This document shows, piece after piece, positions 50,683 through 59,424 of a DNA stretch of 64,000 nucleotides. Position 1 is the first letter of the stretch, and every line of letters starts with the position of its first letter. The DNA comes from Aquisphaera giovannonii (lineage in GTDB: Bacteria; Planctomycetota; Planctomycetia; Isosphaerales; Isosphaeraceae): assembly GCF_008087625.1 (NCBI RefSeq), contig NZ_CP042997.1:6882001-6946000 (forward strand), read 5' to 3'. Below the pieces are notes generated by a model. The model did no database searches. It saw only the letters and a program-made list of their open reading frames with translations, and was not told the DNA's origin. The position numbers were made by a program, and so were the translations under genes.

Positions 50683-53676
50683 ATGCAGATCGAATGCCCC
50701 TCATGCCGCAGGGTCCTGGTCTACAACGGCGATCGTCCGTCGTTCTGCGCCTACTGCGGCGTCCGCTTCGCCGGCCAGGGCGTCGCGGTCGCCGATCTCG
50801 CCGGCTCGTCGGAGGACGTGCGGCCGGCCGCGATCGCCCCGAATCCCCGGGCGGAGCCGCCGACCGATCCGGACAGCACGCGGGCACAGCCGGCCGGGTT
50901 CGTCGGCGAGACGGTCGTCTTCGAGGGATCCTCCCCGCACCCGGGAGGACCGACCGAGGCATTCCCCGAGCAGATCGCCTCCTATCGACTGATCCGCAAG
51001 CTCGGCTCCGGGGGGATGGGGACGGTCTTCGAGGCCGAGGACGAGGCCCAGGGGCAGCGGGTGGCCATCAAGGTCATCGGCGGGGACTACCTGGACCAGT
51101 CCGAGGCCGTGAATCGCTTCCGCCAGGAGGGGCGGCTCGCCAGCGCGGTGACGCACCCGCGGTGCGTCTTCGTCCGGGCGGTGGACGAGTTCCAGGGCCG
51201 GCCCTACATCGTGATGGAGCTGATGCCGGGCACGACGCTCCAGACGCTCGTCGAGCAGGGCGGGCCGCTCGACAGCTCCGCGGCGATCCTCAAGATCCTG
51301 GACGTGATCGAGGGCCTCCAGGAGTTCCACAAGCGGGGGCTCATCCATCGGGACGTCAAGCCCTCGAATTGCTTCCTGGACGACGAGGGCCGGGTGAAGA
51401 TCGGCGACTTCGGCCTGTCCAAGTCGCTCGAGGGCGGCGCGGGGCTGACGCGCAGCGGGACCTTCCTCGGCACCCCGCTCTACGCGTCGCCGGAGCAGAT
51501 CAAGCGCGACGAGGTGGACCAGCGCACGGACGTCTATTCGGTCGCGGCGACGATCTACTACCTGCTCAGCGGCCGGCCGCCGGTGCGGGCGGAGGACGCG
51601 ACGGAGGCCCTGGCGCGGATCGTCTCCGAGCCCGCCCCCGCGCTGCGGGGGCTCAGGCCGGAGCTCCCCCGCGCGCTCGAGGCCGTCATCCATCGCGGCC
51701 TCGAGCGCGACCCGTCGCGGCGCTGGCGGAACCTCCAGGAGCTGCACGACGCCTTGCTGCCGTTCGTCCCGGAGCGGCTCTCGATCGCGCGGATCGGCCG
51801 CCGGGTCGGCGCCTACCTGGTGGACCTGGGCCTGTGGTACCTGGTGAGCTACGCGATCTTCGGCATCGTGCTCCTCTATCACAACATGGAGTACTACCCG
51901 TCGAATCGCGTGTACATCGAGTACGCCCGCCTCATCGGCTGGTGGGAGCGCGTCCTCTGGATCGCCTATTACGCGGTGGTGGAGGGGCTGTGGGGCGCGT
52001 CGCTGGGCAAATGGATGTTCCACCTCAGGGTGTGCCGGACCGATCGGGGCGGCCCGCCGGGCATCGGCCGGGGGCTGGCCCGATCGTCGATCTTCTACAG
52101 CCTCACCGAGCTCCCCGCCGACCTCTACGCGGAGTTCGCCGCGCAGCCGCAGGAGCTGAGGATGCTGCCGGCCTACCTGATGTATGAGCTGGCCATCCGG
52201 GCCTGCGGGCCGGTCGCCCTCCTCTCGACGATGCGGCAGGGGTCGGGGCTGCGTGGGCCGCACGAGTGGCTGAGCGCCACGAGGGTCGTCGGCGCGGTCC
52301 GCCGGAGCCGCCCCCGGCCCACGCATCGATTCCGGGCGATCGCCGGCTCGCGATCCTCGGCCGGGGGGCCGGTCGCGGCGGACGTCCCCGCGACGGTCGG
52401 CCCGTACGCCATCCGCGAGGTCGTCGAGTCGAACGGGCGGAGGTCGGTGATGGTCGGGCAGGACTCGACCCTCGGCCGCGACGTCTGGGTCGTGCGACGC
52501 GAGCCGGGCGATCCGACGATCCCCGTCTCGAGGCGGGCCCTCAGCCGCCGGGGCCGGTTGAGGTGGATCGGCTGCGGCGAGGACCGCTCGGGCCGCTGGG
52601 ACGCGTTCACGGCGCCGGCCGGCGTGCCGCTCGAGGAGATGGTGAGCGACGAGGGGCTGCCGTGGCGCGACGTCCTCACGCTGCTGCGGGAGCTCGCCGA
52701 CGACCTCCGGATGGACTGCGACGAGGGGACGCTGCCGGGGACCCTCTCGCCCCGGCAGGTCTGGATCGGCCCGGACGGCGCGGCGCAGCTCGTGGAATTC
52801 CTCGACGATCCCGGGTCGGACCGGGCGGGGCAGGGGGGGGCGGCGCCGGCCGCGACGCCCGCCGGCCCCCGGTCGCCGGAAGGCGGCGGCCCTCCGCACC
52901 CGAGCCCGGAAGAACGGCGGGCCATGTCGTTCCTCGGCGAGGTGGCGCGGACCGCCCTGGAGGGGGTCCGCCCGAGGGGGCTGCCCCGCTTCCTCCACAA
53001 TCCGAATGGGTCCTGGAGCGTCCGGAGGCGCCTCGCGAGGCGGGCCGAGACGAGCGGGTTGACGCCCCAGGCGGGCCGGCAGCGGATCCGAGCCGCGGTC
53101 CCGGAACGGGCGAGGCTCCTGCTGGACCGCCTGACCGGGGTGCGGGCCCCGTTCCACTCGCTGGACGAGGTGCGGGCGGAGCTCGAGCAGGCGGCGTCGA
53201 GGCCGACCGAGGTGGGCGTGGCACGGAGGGCCGTCCACCTGGCGATCCAGGGATTCTTCCTCTCGCCGGGGCTGGCCGTCATGCTGCTGATCTCCAGCGG
53301 CATCCTCGGCCCCGGCCTGTTCCCCGGCGACGCGGCCCTGATGGTGCTGATCCCGATGCTCTGGGTGCTCTGGTCCGCGGTCAGCCCCGGCGGCTTCAGC
53401 GCGGCGCTGGCGGGCCTCTGCCTGGTCCGCGGGGACGGCCGCCCGGCCGGCCGAAGGGCCTGCATCCTGCGGTCCCTGCTCATCTGGGCGGCGCCCGCGG
53501 CGCTCCTGGCCGCCTCCTGCTACGTCCGGGACGTCAGCCCCAGGTCCCTCGGGCTCGCGCTGGCACTCTGGCTGGCCGCGCTGGTCATCCTCCTCGCGTT
53601 CGTCGCGCTCGCCCTCATCTTCCCGGCGCGAAGCATCCAGGATCGGCTGGCGGGCACGATCCTCGTGCCGGCCTGA
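50683..53676 (+). CDS. Ser/Thr protein kinase with RDD domain and a second, degenerate kinase-like domain
   Basis: This 997-residue membrane protein has a zinc ribbon at its start (IECPSCRRVLV and FCAYCGVRF), then an active kinase domain (residues about 105-365). All catalytic residues are visible: glycine loop KLGSGGMGTVFEA, Lys130 in VAIKVIGG, Asp224 in HRDVKPSN and Asp242 in GDFGLSK. An RDD-type membrane domain with two to three helices follows (residues about 375-560). Residues about 570-800 look like a second kinase domain that lacks these motifs (VGPYAIREVVESNGRRSVMVGQD; LSPRQVWIGPDGAAQLVEFLDD), so it is a pseudokinase. Membrane helices at the C-terminus form a second RDD-like block. 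It likely senses a signal at the membrane and phosphorylates targets. Confidence 0.88.
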   Translation: MQIECPSCRRVLVYNGDRPSFCAYCGVRFAGQGVAVADLAGSSEDVRPAAIAPNPRAEPPTDPDSTRAQPAGFVGETVVFEGSSPHPGGPTEAFPEQIASYRLIRKLGSGGMGTVFEAEDEAQGQRVAIKVIGGDYLDQSEAVNRFRQEGRLASAVTHPRCVFVRAVDEFQGRPYIVMELMPGTTLQTLVEQGGPLDSSAAILKILDVIEGLQEFHKRGLIHRDVKPSNCFLDDEGRVKIGDFGLSKSLEGGAGLTRSGTFLGTPLYASPEQIKRDEVDQRTDVYSVAATIYYLLSGRPPVRAEDATEALARIVSEPAPALRGLRPELPRALEAVIHRGLERDPSRRWRNLQELHDALLPFVPERLSIARIGRRVGAYLVDLGLWYLVSYAIFGIVLLYHNMEYYPSNRVYIEYARLIGWWERVLWIAYYAVVEGLWGASLGKWMFHLRVCRTDRGGPPGIGRGLARSSIFYSLTELPADLYAEFAAQPQELRMLPAYLMYELAIRACGPVALLSTMRQGSGLRGPHEWLSATRVVGAVRRSRPRPTHRFRAIAGSRSSAGGPVAADVPATVGPYAIREVVESNGRRSVMVGQDSTLGRDVWVVRREPGDPTIPVSRRALSRRGRLRWIGCGEDRSGRWDAFTAPAGVPLEEMVSDEGLPWRDVLTLLRELADDLRMDCDEGTLPGTLSPRQVWIGPDGAAQLVEFLDDPGSDRAGQGGAAPAATPAGPRSPEGGGPPHPSPEERRAMSFLGEVARTALEGVRPRGLPRFLHNPNGSWSVRRRLARRAETSGLTPQAGRQRIRAAVPERARLLLDRLTGVRAPFHSLDEVRAELEQAASRPTEVGVARRAVHLAIQGFFLSPGLAVMLLISSGILGPGLFPGDAALMVLIPMLWVLWSAVSPGGFSAALAGLCLVRGDGRPAGRRACILRSLLIWAAPAALLAASCYVRDVSPRSLGLALALWLAALVILLAFVALALIFPARSIQDRLAGTILVPA

Positions 53677-53708
53677 TCCGCGACCGCCGCCCCGGAGGAC
53701 TTTCATTG

Positions 53709-55565
53709 ATGGCCTGGCCGGGATCGTCTCGAATCCGCTGGCGGAGCGTCTTGACCTGGGCCGCCCTGGCCGGGGGCATCCTCGTCGTGGCGGCCGGCCT
53801 CGCCTCCCTCGGCGCCTGGCTCCCCCTCATCCCCAGGCCCCAGGCCCGCCGGCTGACGGAGCTCCTCCTGCGATCCGTCCTGGTCGGTTACTTCTCCGCG
53901 GCCGTCCTGCTGCCGACCGTGCTCGTCCTCGCCGCGTCCCGGATCCTCCGCCGCCGTCGCCGAGGCCTGTCGAGCCCTTTGGCCGCCCGGCTCGCGCTCG
54001 CCTCGGCGTCCGGGCTGGCGGCGATCGCCGGCTGCGAGCTGCTCGCCGCCGGGTGGTCCGCGTGGGCCCACCGGATGCCGCGTCTCCCGACCACCTTCCC
54101 GCGCGCATCGCGGCCCGGCGAGCTCTCCCTCGTCGTCATCGGCGGATCGACGGCGCTCGGATATCCCTACGACCCCAAGGTCTCGATCGGCCGGATCGTC
54201 GCGAACGCGGTCGAGGACGCGCTGCCCGGGACGACCGTGGAGCTGGACATGCGGGCGAAGCTGGGCGCCAACCTCGAGGACATGCACAAGGGGCTGACGA
54301 GCCTCGCGAGGCGCCCGGACGCGATCCTGATCTCCTGCGGCCACAACGAGTACCTCTCCCGCTTCGCGACCTCGCGCGACGCCGGCTTCGCGGAGGCCCC
54401 CGCCGCCGGCCCCCTGCGATGGCTCTATGGGGCGAGCCTCCGGTCCCCGTTCTGCCGGTGGGTGTACGAGGCGGTCCGGCTCCTCCAGGTGGGGGGGCCC
54501 CCCCCGCTCGTCAATCGCCATCAGCCCATCGACCCCCCGATGTTCACGCCCTCGGAGCATCGGCGGATCGTCGAGGAGTTTCGGCGGCGGCTGGAGGCCC
54601 TGGTCGATTACTGCGAATGCATCGGGGCCGTGCCGATCCTGATGATCCCCCCGGGCAACGAGTCGGGCTTCGAGCCCAATCGGAGCGTCCTCCCCGACGA
54701 CGTCACGCCCGCCGAGCGCGAGCGGCTCGCGGGGCGGCTCCTCGACGCCCGCGAGATCGAGGACGAGAATCCGGACCGTGCCGTCGCCGCGTACCGCGGC
54801 CTCCTGGAGGACGCGCCGGACTTCGCCGAGGCTCACTTCCGGCTGGCCCGGCTCCTGGAGCGCGCCCGGAACCACGACGAGGCGCGGGGCCATTACATCC
54901 GGGCGAGGGACCTCGACGGCTTCCCGGTGCGCTGCCAGACCGAGCTCGCCCGGGTGTATCGGGAGGTCGCCGCGCGGCACTCCCTCGGGCTGATCGACGG
55001 CCCGGAATGCCTGCGTCCGCTCTCGGCCCACGGCATCCTGGACGACACGCTCTTCCACGACGCCCATCACTACACGCTGCGGACCCAGGTCGCCCTCGCC
55101 GCGGCGGTCTTCGACGCCCTGGCCGCGCGGGGGGCCTTCGGCCTGAGTCGCGACGCGCCGCCCTCGCCTCGGGATGACGACGCGGTGCGGAGGTGGGCCC
55201 GGCGGCTCGGGGTGGACGATCCGCTGTGGGCGACGGTCTGCGCTCGGACCGGGACGTACTACATGCACCTGGCCTCGGCCCGGTTCGATCCGGCGGAACG
55301 GGAGCGGAAGAGGGACCGCTTCTTCGGTGCGGCCGGCGCGCTCAAGTCGGGCTCCGCGGGCGCCGAGACGCTGGGCCTGCCGGGCGTGGGGACGGCGTCG
55401 GCCGGGCCCTTCGCGTGGGATTGGTGGCGGGCCGGGGATCGCCCGGCGGGGCGGAGCACCGGGGGGGACCCCGCCTCCCCCGGGCCGCCGGCCGCGGCAC
55501 GACCCGAACGATCCGGAAGGTCCGGGAGCGATCCGGCTCCAGGCGACCTCCCGCCCGCCCGATAG
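53709..55565 (+). CDS. Membrane-anchored SGNH hydrolase-like protein with TPR-like region
   Basis: This 618-residue protein begins with three hydrophobic segments (WAALAGGILVVAAGLASLGA; VLVGYFSAAVLLPTVLVLAA; LALASASGLAAIAGCELLAAG) followed by an SGNH-type domain. The Ser block is LVVIGGSTALGYPY, the Asn block is ILISCGHNEYL and a late HDAHHYTLRTQVALA may hold the His. Inserted before that is a TPR-like helical stretch (DRAVAAYRGLLEDAPDFAEAHFRLARLLERARNHDEARGHYIRARDLDG). The C-terminal tail is low-complexity. It starts 32 bases after the kinase gene, with GGAGG nine bases upstream of the ATG, so the two are probably co-transcribed. Confidence 0.8.
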   Translation: MAWPGSSRIRWRSVLTWAALAGGILVVAAGLASLGAWLPLIPRPQARRLTELLLRSVLVGYFSAAVLLPTVLVLAASRILRRRRRGLSSPLAARLALASASGLAAIAGCELLAAGWSAWAHRMPRLPTTFPRASRPGELSLVVIGGSTALGYPYDPKVSIGRIVANAVEDALPGTTVELDMRAKLGANLEDMHKGLTSLARRPDAILISCGHNEYLSRFATSRDAGFAEAPAAGPLRWLYGASLRSPFCRWVYEAVRLLQVGGPPPLVNRHQPIDPPMFTPSEHRRIVEEFRRRLEALVDYCECIGAVPILMIPPGNESGFEPNRSVLPDDVTPAERERLAGRLLDAREIEDENPDRAVAAYRGLLEDAPDFAEAHFRLARLLERARNHDEARGHYIRARDLDGFPVRCQTELARVYREVAARHSLGLIDGPECLRPLSAHGILDDTLFHDAHHYTLRTQVALAAAVFDALAARGAFGLSRDAPPSPRDDDAVRRWARRLGVDDPLWATVCARTGTYYMHLASARFDPAERERKRDRFFGAAGALKSGSAGAETLGLPGVGTASAGPFAWDWWRAGDRPAGRSTGGDPASPGPPAAARPERSGRSGSDPAPGDLPPAR

Positions 55566-55627
55566 ATGGATCTGTAGTGCCGCAGCGTCCCTTTGCGCGC
55601 CGCGGCGTTCCCCCCGGCGAGGCCCCC

Positions 55628-56206
55628 ATGGATCGGGACGTCAAGAACGACATGATCGCCGCGTGGCGCTGCCTTGCGGCCTTCCTGATCTATCCGGTGA
55701 CGGTCTTCCCGGGCCTTCACGCGCTCGGCCTCCTCGTCTCGAGCCTCTGCGTCCCCCTCGACGCCTGGAGCCCGGAAGGGGCCCTGAGCAACCTGCTCCT
55801 GGGCCTGCCCGCGATCGCCGCCATCGCCGCGCTGTGGTGCTCGGTGGTCGTCCCCCTCCCCGTCCTCGCCGGGAACCGCCGCCTCTTCGTCCTCGCGGCG
55901 TCCGGCCTCATGGCGGGCCTCGTCCTCGAGGCCCTCTTCCTGAGGGCCGGGCTCCGGGGCGGCTTCGGGCCGACGTTCCGCATGACGGTCGCCCGCGTGT
56001 GGCTGTTCTTCGCCCCGCCCGTCGTGGGCCTGGTCAACCTGTACCTGCTCATCCGCGCCAGCCTCGCGTCGCAGGGCGAGTCCGTCGCGGACCCGATCGA
56101 GGCGATGGCGACGCGGCTGTCGGCCTACCCGAGGCACCACCTGCCCGAATCCCCGGCCCGGGCCCCGGTCGTGCTGAGGCCCTTCCGTCCCGGCGGGCCG
56201 GGTTGA
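55628..56206 (+). CDS. Small multi-pass membrane protein of unknown function
   Basis: This 192-residue protein has four likely membrane helices (AFLIYPVTVFPGLHALGLLVSSLC; ALSNLLLGLPAIAAIAALWCSVVVPLPVLAG; RLFVLAASGLMAGLVLEALFL; VWLFFAPPVVGLVNLYLLI) and a Pro/Arg-rich tail. I do not recognise the family. It follows the SGNH-TPR gene by 62 bases on the same strand and may share its function in the envelope. The ATG at 55628 has a GGCGAGG ribosome site; the frame is open far upstream in GC-driven sequence. Confidence 0.65.
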   Translation: MDRDVKNDMIAAWRCLAAFLIYPVTVFPGLHALGLLVSSLCVPLDAWSPEGALSNLLLGLPAIAAIAALWCSVVVPLPVLAGNRRLFVLAASGLMAGLVLEALFLRAGLRGGFGPTFRMTVARVWLFFAPPVVGLVNLYLLIRASLASQGESVADPIEAMATRLSAYPRHHLPESPARAPVVLRPFRPGGPG

Positions 56207-56221
56207 AGGCGACCTGGGCAC

Positions 56222-57343
56222 TCAGGGCTTCGCGAGCGGCGTGTCGATCCACGTGCGCTCGGTATGCGAGCGGAGGACGGCGTCCGCGACGAGCTGGGCA
56301 TTCAGGCCGTCGAGGAAGCTCGGCACGGCCGCCCGCCGCTCGACGATGGCCGAGACGAACTCCCACATCAGGTCGTAGCGGAACACCGTCGCCGGCGCAC
56401 CCTGGGACGGGTCCCTCGGGCTCGCCTCGGGCTTGAGGAATTCCGAGGGGACCGGGACCGGGGCGAGGTCCTGGCCGCTCCGGCCGAGGAGGATCGTGTT
56501 CGGCTCGTGGAGCCGGTAGACGGCCGATCCCTCGGAGCCGTTGATCTCCGCCCACTCGTGGCCGAAGCCGTCCCGGTGGTAGCCCTTCGCGAGGGTGGTC
56601 CCTTCCCAGACCCCGGTCGCGCCCGATTCGAACTCGCCGATCAGGCTCGACCAGTCGTCCACGTCCGACGGCGGGCACGGCCTGCCGTCGGACGTCTGGG
56701 CCCGGGGCGCGAACCTCGCGACCGCGCCGCAGACGCGGGCGATCGGGCCGAGGAGGTCGATGGCGAAGTCGATGCGATGGATCGTCATGTCGAAGAGGTC
56801 GCCGGCCCCCGCCCGCTCCTTGTACTGCCGCCAGCCCCAGCTGGTCTCGGGCAGGTCGAGGAACCGCTGCGAGCGGAAGTGCCTGGGCGTGCCGAGCGCC
56901 CCGCTGCGCAGGAGGTGCTTCAGGTAGCGCATCGACGGGGCGAAGCGGTACGTGAAGGCCGTCATGTGGACGACCCCGTTGTCCCGCGCGGCCTCGTACA
57001 TCTGCCGGACTTCGCCCGCGTTCAGCCCGAGTGGCTTCTCGGCCATGATGTGCTTCCCGGCGCGGGCGGCGGCCAGGGCGATCGGGCGGTGGGTGTCGTT
57101 GGGCGTGGCGATGACGACGGCGTCCACCTCGGGCGACCGGCAGATCTCCTCCGGGTCGGTCGAGGCGAGGGGCACGTCCCATTCCTTCCGCCGCTGTTCC
57201 AGGAGCGCGGGGGCGGCGTCGCAGATCGCCGTGAGCCGGGCCCTGGGGTCGAGCCGGAGGCCGGGGAGGTGGTGGTAGGCCGTCACGGCCCCGACGCCGA
57301 TGAATGCCACGCGGACCGGGTCGTTCGCGGAGGAGATCGCCAT
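56222..57343 (-). CDS. Gfo/Idh/MocA family oxidoreductase
   Basis: This 373-residue NAD(P)-dependent oxidoreductase has the Rossmann start VRVAFIGVGAVTAYHHLPGL, the AEKPLGLNAGEV motif (catalytic EKP) and a C-terminal substrate domain with AGAGDLFDMTIHRIDFAIDLLG. It lacks a Tat signal and is cytoplasmic. Two ATG codons are possible; ATG at 57343 (MAISS) is preferred because AAAGGA lies seven bases upstream. It is transcribed divergently from a second family member at 57497, an arrangement that suggests related substrates such as sugar or inositol derivatives. Confidence 0.92.
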   Translation of the reverse strand: MAISSANDPVRVAFIGVGAVTAYHHLPGLRLDPRARLTAICDAAPALLEQRRKEWDVPLASTDPEEICRSPEVDAVVIATPNDTHRPIALAAARAGKHIMAEKPLGLNAGEVRQMYEAARDNGVVHMTAFTYRFAPSMRYLKHLLRSGALGTPRHFRSQRFLDLPETSWGWRQYKERAGAGDLFDMTIHRIDFAIDLLGPIARVCGAVARFAPRAQTSDGRPCPPSDVDDWSSLIGEFESGATGVWEGTTLAKGYHRDGFGHEWAEINGSEGSAVYRLHEPNTILLGRSGQDLAPVPVPSEFLKPEASPRDPSQGAPATVFRYDLMWEFVSAIVERRAAVPSFLDGLNAQLVADAVLRSHTERTWIDTPLAKP

Positions 57344-57496
57344 CTGCATGTCCTTTCGGGGTGCTTGCTTCAGCCCCTCGGTCCTACTATCCTGCACCCG
57401 TCTTCGCAAGGGGCGAGCGCCCGGAAGCGTCGTGCCGCTTCGACCTCTCCTCGACCCCCTTGACCCCACGGCTCGCACCCCGGAGGACCCTCCCCC

Positions 57497-58627
57497 ATGG
57501 CGAACGACAGGCCGATCCGCGTGGCGATCATCGGGCTGGGCTTCGGCGCGGAATTCATCCCGATCTACCAGAACTACCCCGGGGCCGAGATGGCGGCCAT
57601 CTGCCGCCGCGACCCGAAGGGGCTCGACGAGTGCGGGGACCGCTACGGCATCAAGGGCCGCTACGCCGACTATCGCGAGCTGCTCAAGGACCCGAGCATC
57701 GACGCCGTCCACATCAACTCGCCGATCCCGGACCACGCCTGGATGTCGATCGAGGCCCTGGAGGCCGGCAAGCACGTCGCCTGCACGGTGCCCATGGGGA
57801 CCTCGATCGACGAGTGCCGGAAGATCGTGGAGGCCCAGCGGGCCAGCGGCAAGGTCTACATGATGATGGAGACCGTCGTCTACAGCCGCGAGTATCTGTT
57901 CGTGAAGGAGCTTCATGACAAGGGCGAGCTGGGCCGGATCCAGTTCCTCCGCGGCAGCCACCAGCAGGACATGGACGGTTGGCCGGACTACTGGCCTGGC
58001 CTCCCGCCGATGTGGTACGCCACGCACTGCGTGAGCCCCTGCCTGGCCCTCCTGGGCAAGCATGCGGAGAGCGTCGTCTGCCACGGCTCCGGCCGGATCC
58101 GCGAGGACCTGATCGCCCGCTACGGCAGCCCGTTCGCCATCGAGACCGCCACGTTCAAGATCAAGGGCAGCGACGTCGTGGCCGAGGTCACGCGCAGCCT
58201 GTTCGACACCGCGCGGCAGTATCGCGAGAGCTTCGACGCCACCGGCAGCGTGAAGTCGTTCGAGTGGCAGCAGGTCGAGGGCGAGGATCCGGTCATCCAC
58301 ACCAAGAGCTCGACGGAGCACCCGCTGTCGGAGGCCGAGATCCCGAAGCGGGTGAAGGTCCCCGACTACGCCCGCCTCCTCCCCGAGGGCATCCGCCGCT
58401 TCACCCAGCCGGCGGCCATCCAGGACGCGGAGCACCTCTCGTTCCTCCAGGGCGGCGGCCACGGCGGCTCCCACCCGCACCTCGTCCACGCCTTCCTGAG
58501 CGCCGTGCGCGGCGACCGCCCCGCGATGCCCGACGCCGAGACCTCCGCCAACTGGACGATGGTCGGCCTCTGCGCCCACGAGTCCGCCATGAAGGGGGGA
58601 GAAAGGGTGGAGATCCCGACGTTCTGA
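57497..58627 (+). CDS. Gfo/Idh/MocA family oxidoreductase without the EKP motif
   Basis: This 376-residue protein has the family Rossmann start IRVAIIGLGFGAEFIPIYQNYPGA and a C-terminal substrate domain (PMWYATHCVSPCLALLGKHAESVVCHGSGRI). At the place where most members carry E-K-P, it reads T-V-P (residues 97-99, within CTVPMGTS), so the catalytic Lys is replaced by Val98. This points to altered chemistry or to a subfamily whose catalytic residue lies elsewhere. It lacks a signal peptide. It starts 150 bases from the divergent oxidoreductase at 57343. Confidence 0.9.
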   Translation: MANDRPIRVAIIGLGFGAEFIPIYQNYPGAEMAAICRRDPKGLDECGDRYGIKGRYADYRELLKDPSIDAVHINSPIPDHAWMSIEALEAGKHVACTVPMGTSIDECRKIVEAQRASGKVYMMMETVVYSREYLFVKELHDKGELGRIQFLRGSHQQDMDGWPDYWPGLPPMWYATHCVSPCLALLGKHAESVVCHGSGRIREDLIARYGSPFAIETATFKIKGSDVVAEVTRSLFDTARQYRESFDATGSVKSFEWQQVEGEDPVIHTKSSTEHPLSEAEIPKRVKVPDYARLLPEGIRRFTQPAAIQDAEHLSFLQGGGHGGSHPHLVHAFLSAVRGDRPAMPDAETSANWTMVGLCAHESAMKGGERVEIPTF

Positions 58628-58719
58628 AGGGGCTGGAGGATGAGCCCCGCATCCGCCGGGGTGACGGGGCGATGGGCTGTGCCAAGATGCATTGCCCGGG
58701 ATCACTCGGCTCCGTAGTC

Positions 58720-58732
58720 TGGGGGGGGGGGG
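58720..58732 (+). repeat. Homopolymer run of thirteen G
   Basis: A run of 13 G bases lies 54 bases upstream of the antitoxin-like gene. Long G runs are prone to slipped-strand change and to sequencing error. Confidence 0.85.
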
Positions 58733-58786
58733 AGACGTTCCAGTGAACACCGTCGCGATCATCACAGCCCGGAGCCGGGGGAATCC

Positions 58787-59047
58787 ATGTCCACGGACCG
58801 CCTCAATGACCTGCGAGCATTCCGCGATTTCGCGGATGGCAAGTTGACCTCCGGCGAATCCCCGCCGACCCTCGATCACGCGCTCGCCCTCTGGGAGCTC
58901 GAGAATGAGGGCGAAGAGGACCGCGCCGATGCCGTCCGCGAAGTCCGCGAGGCCATCGACGACATGCGGTCGGGGGACCGGGGAGTCCCCCTTGATGAGG
59001 CTATCGCCGAACTCCGGCAATCGCTCAACCTGCCCAAGGTGTCATGA
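58787..59047 (+). CDS. Putative antitoxin of a type II toxin-antitoxin pair
   Basis: This 86-residue acidic protein (ALWELENEGEEDRADAVREVREAIDDMRSGDRG) is helical and ends VPLDEAIAELRQSLNLPKVS. Its size, acidity and ATGA overlap with the next gene (59044-59047) suggest an antitoxin for the ParE/RelE-like toxin. The family is not one I recognise, and no DNA-binding motif is clear. GGGGGAA precedes the ATG. A run of 13 G bases lies just upstream and could affect expression. Confidence 0.75.
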   Translation: MSTDRLNDLRAFRDFADGKLTSGESPPTLDHALALWELENEGEEDRADAVREVREAIDDMRSGDRGVPLDEAIAELRQSLNLPKVS

Positions 59048-59370
59048 ACTATCAGGTTCGAGTCCTCGCGAAGGCGCGACGTGATCTCGAGTCGATCCTC
59101 CGTTACATCGCCCTCAAGTCACCGGCAGGGGCAGCTCGACTCCTCGGACGATTCCAGGCGGAGATGAAGCGACTGGAGCGGGAGCCCTATGCGTCGGCCG
59201 TCGCTCCGGAGGCCGACGAGGTCGGAGAAGAGGTCCGTCATGCCCTGTTCCGGACCAGGGCTGGCAGGACGTATCGCGCGATCTTCGTGATCGTCGGCGA
59301 AGAAGTCCGCATCCTCCGGGTTCGAGGATCGGGCCAGCCGCCCGTCCGTGATTGGGAACTGAAAGAGTAG
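59044..59370 (+). CDS. ParE/RelE superfamily toxin
   Basis: This 108-residue basic protein has the ParE/RelE fold: YQVRVLAKARRDLESILRYIALKSP at the N-terminus, an AEMKRLEREPYASAVAPEAD middle, and HALFRTRAGRTYRAIFVIVGEEVRILRVRGSGQPP at the end. The pattern R-x-Y-R-x-I-F-x-I/V-x-x-x-x-V-x-I-L is typical. RelE members cut mRNA on ribosomes, ParE members poison gyrase; this one cannot be assigned. It overlaps the antitoxin stop by ATGA. Confidence 0.88.
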   Translation: MNYQVRVLAKARRDLESILRYIALKSPAGAARLLGRFQAEMKRLEREPYASAVAPEADEVGEEVRHALFRTRAGRTYRAIFVIVGEEVRILRVRGSGQPPVRDWELKE

Positions 59371-59424
59371 GGCGGCCGACGCTGCCGAGCCCCCCAATCC
59401 CTCTCACCGGGGGCGCGATCTGCC

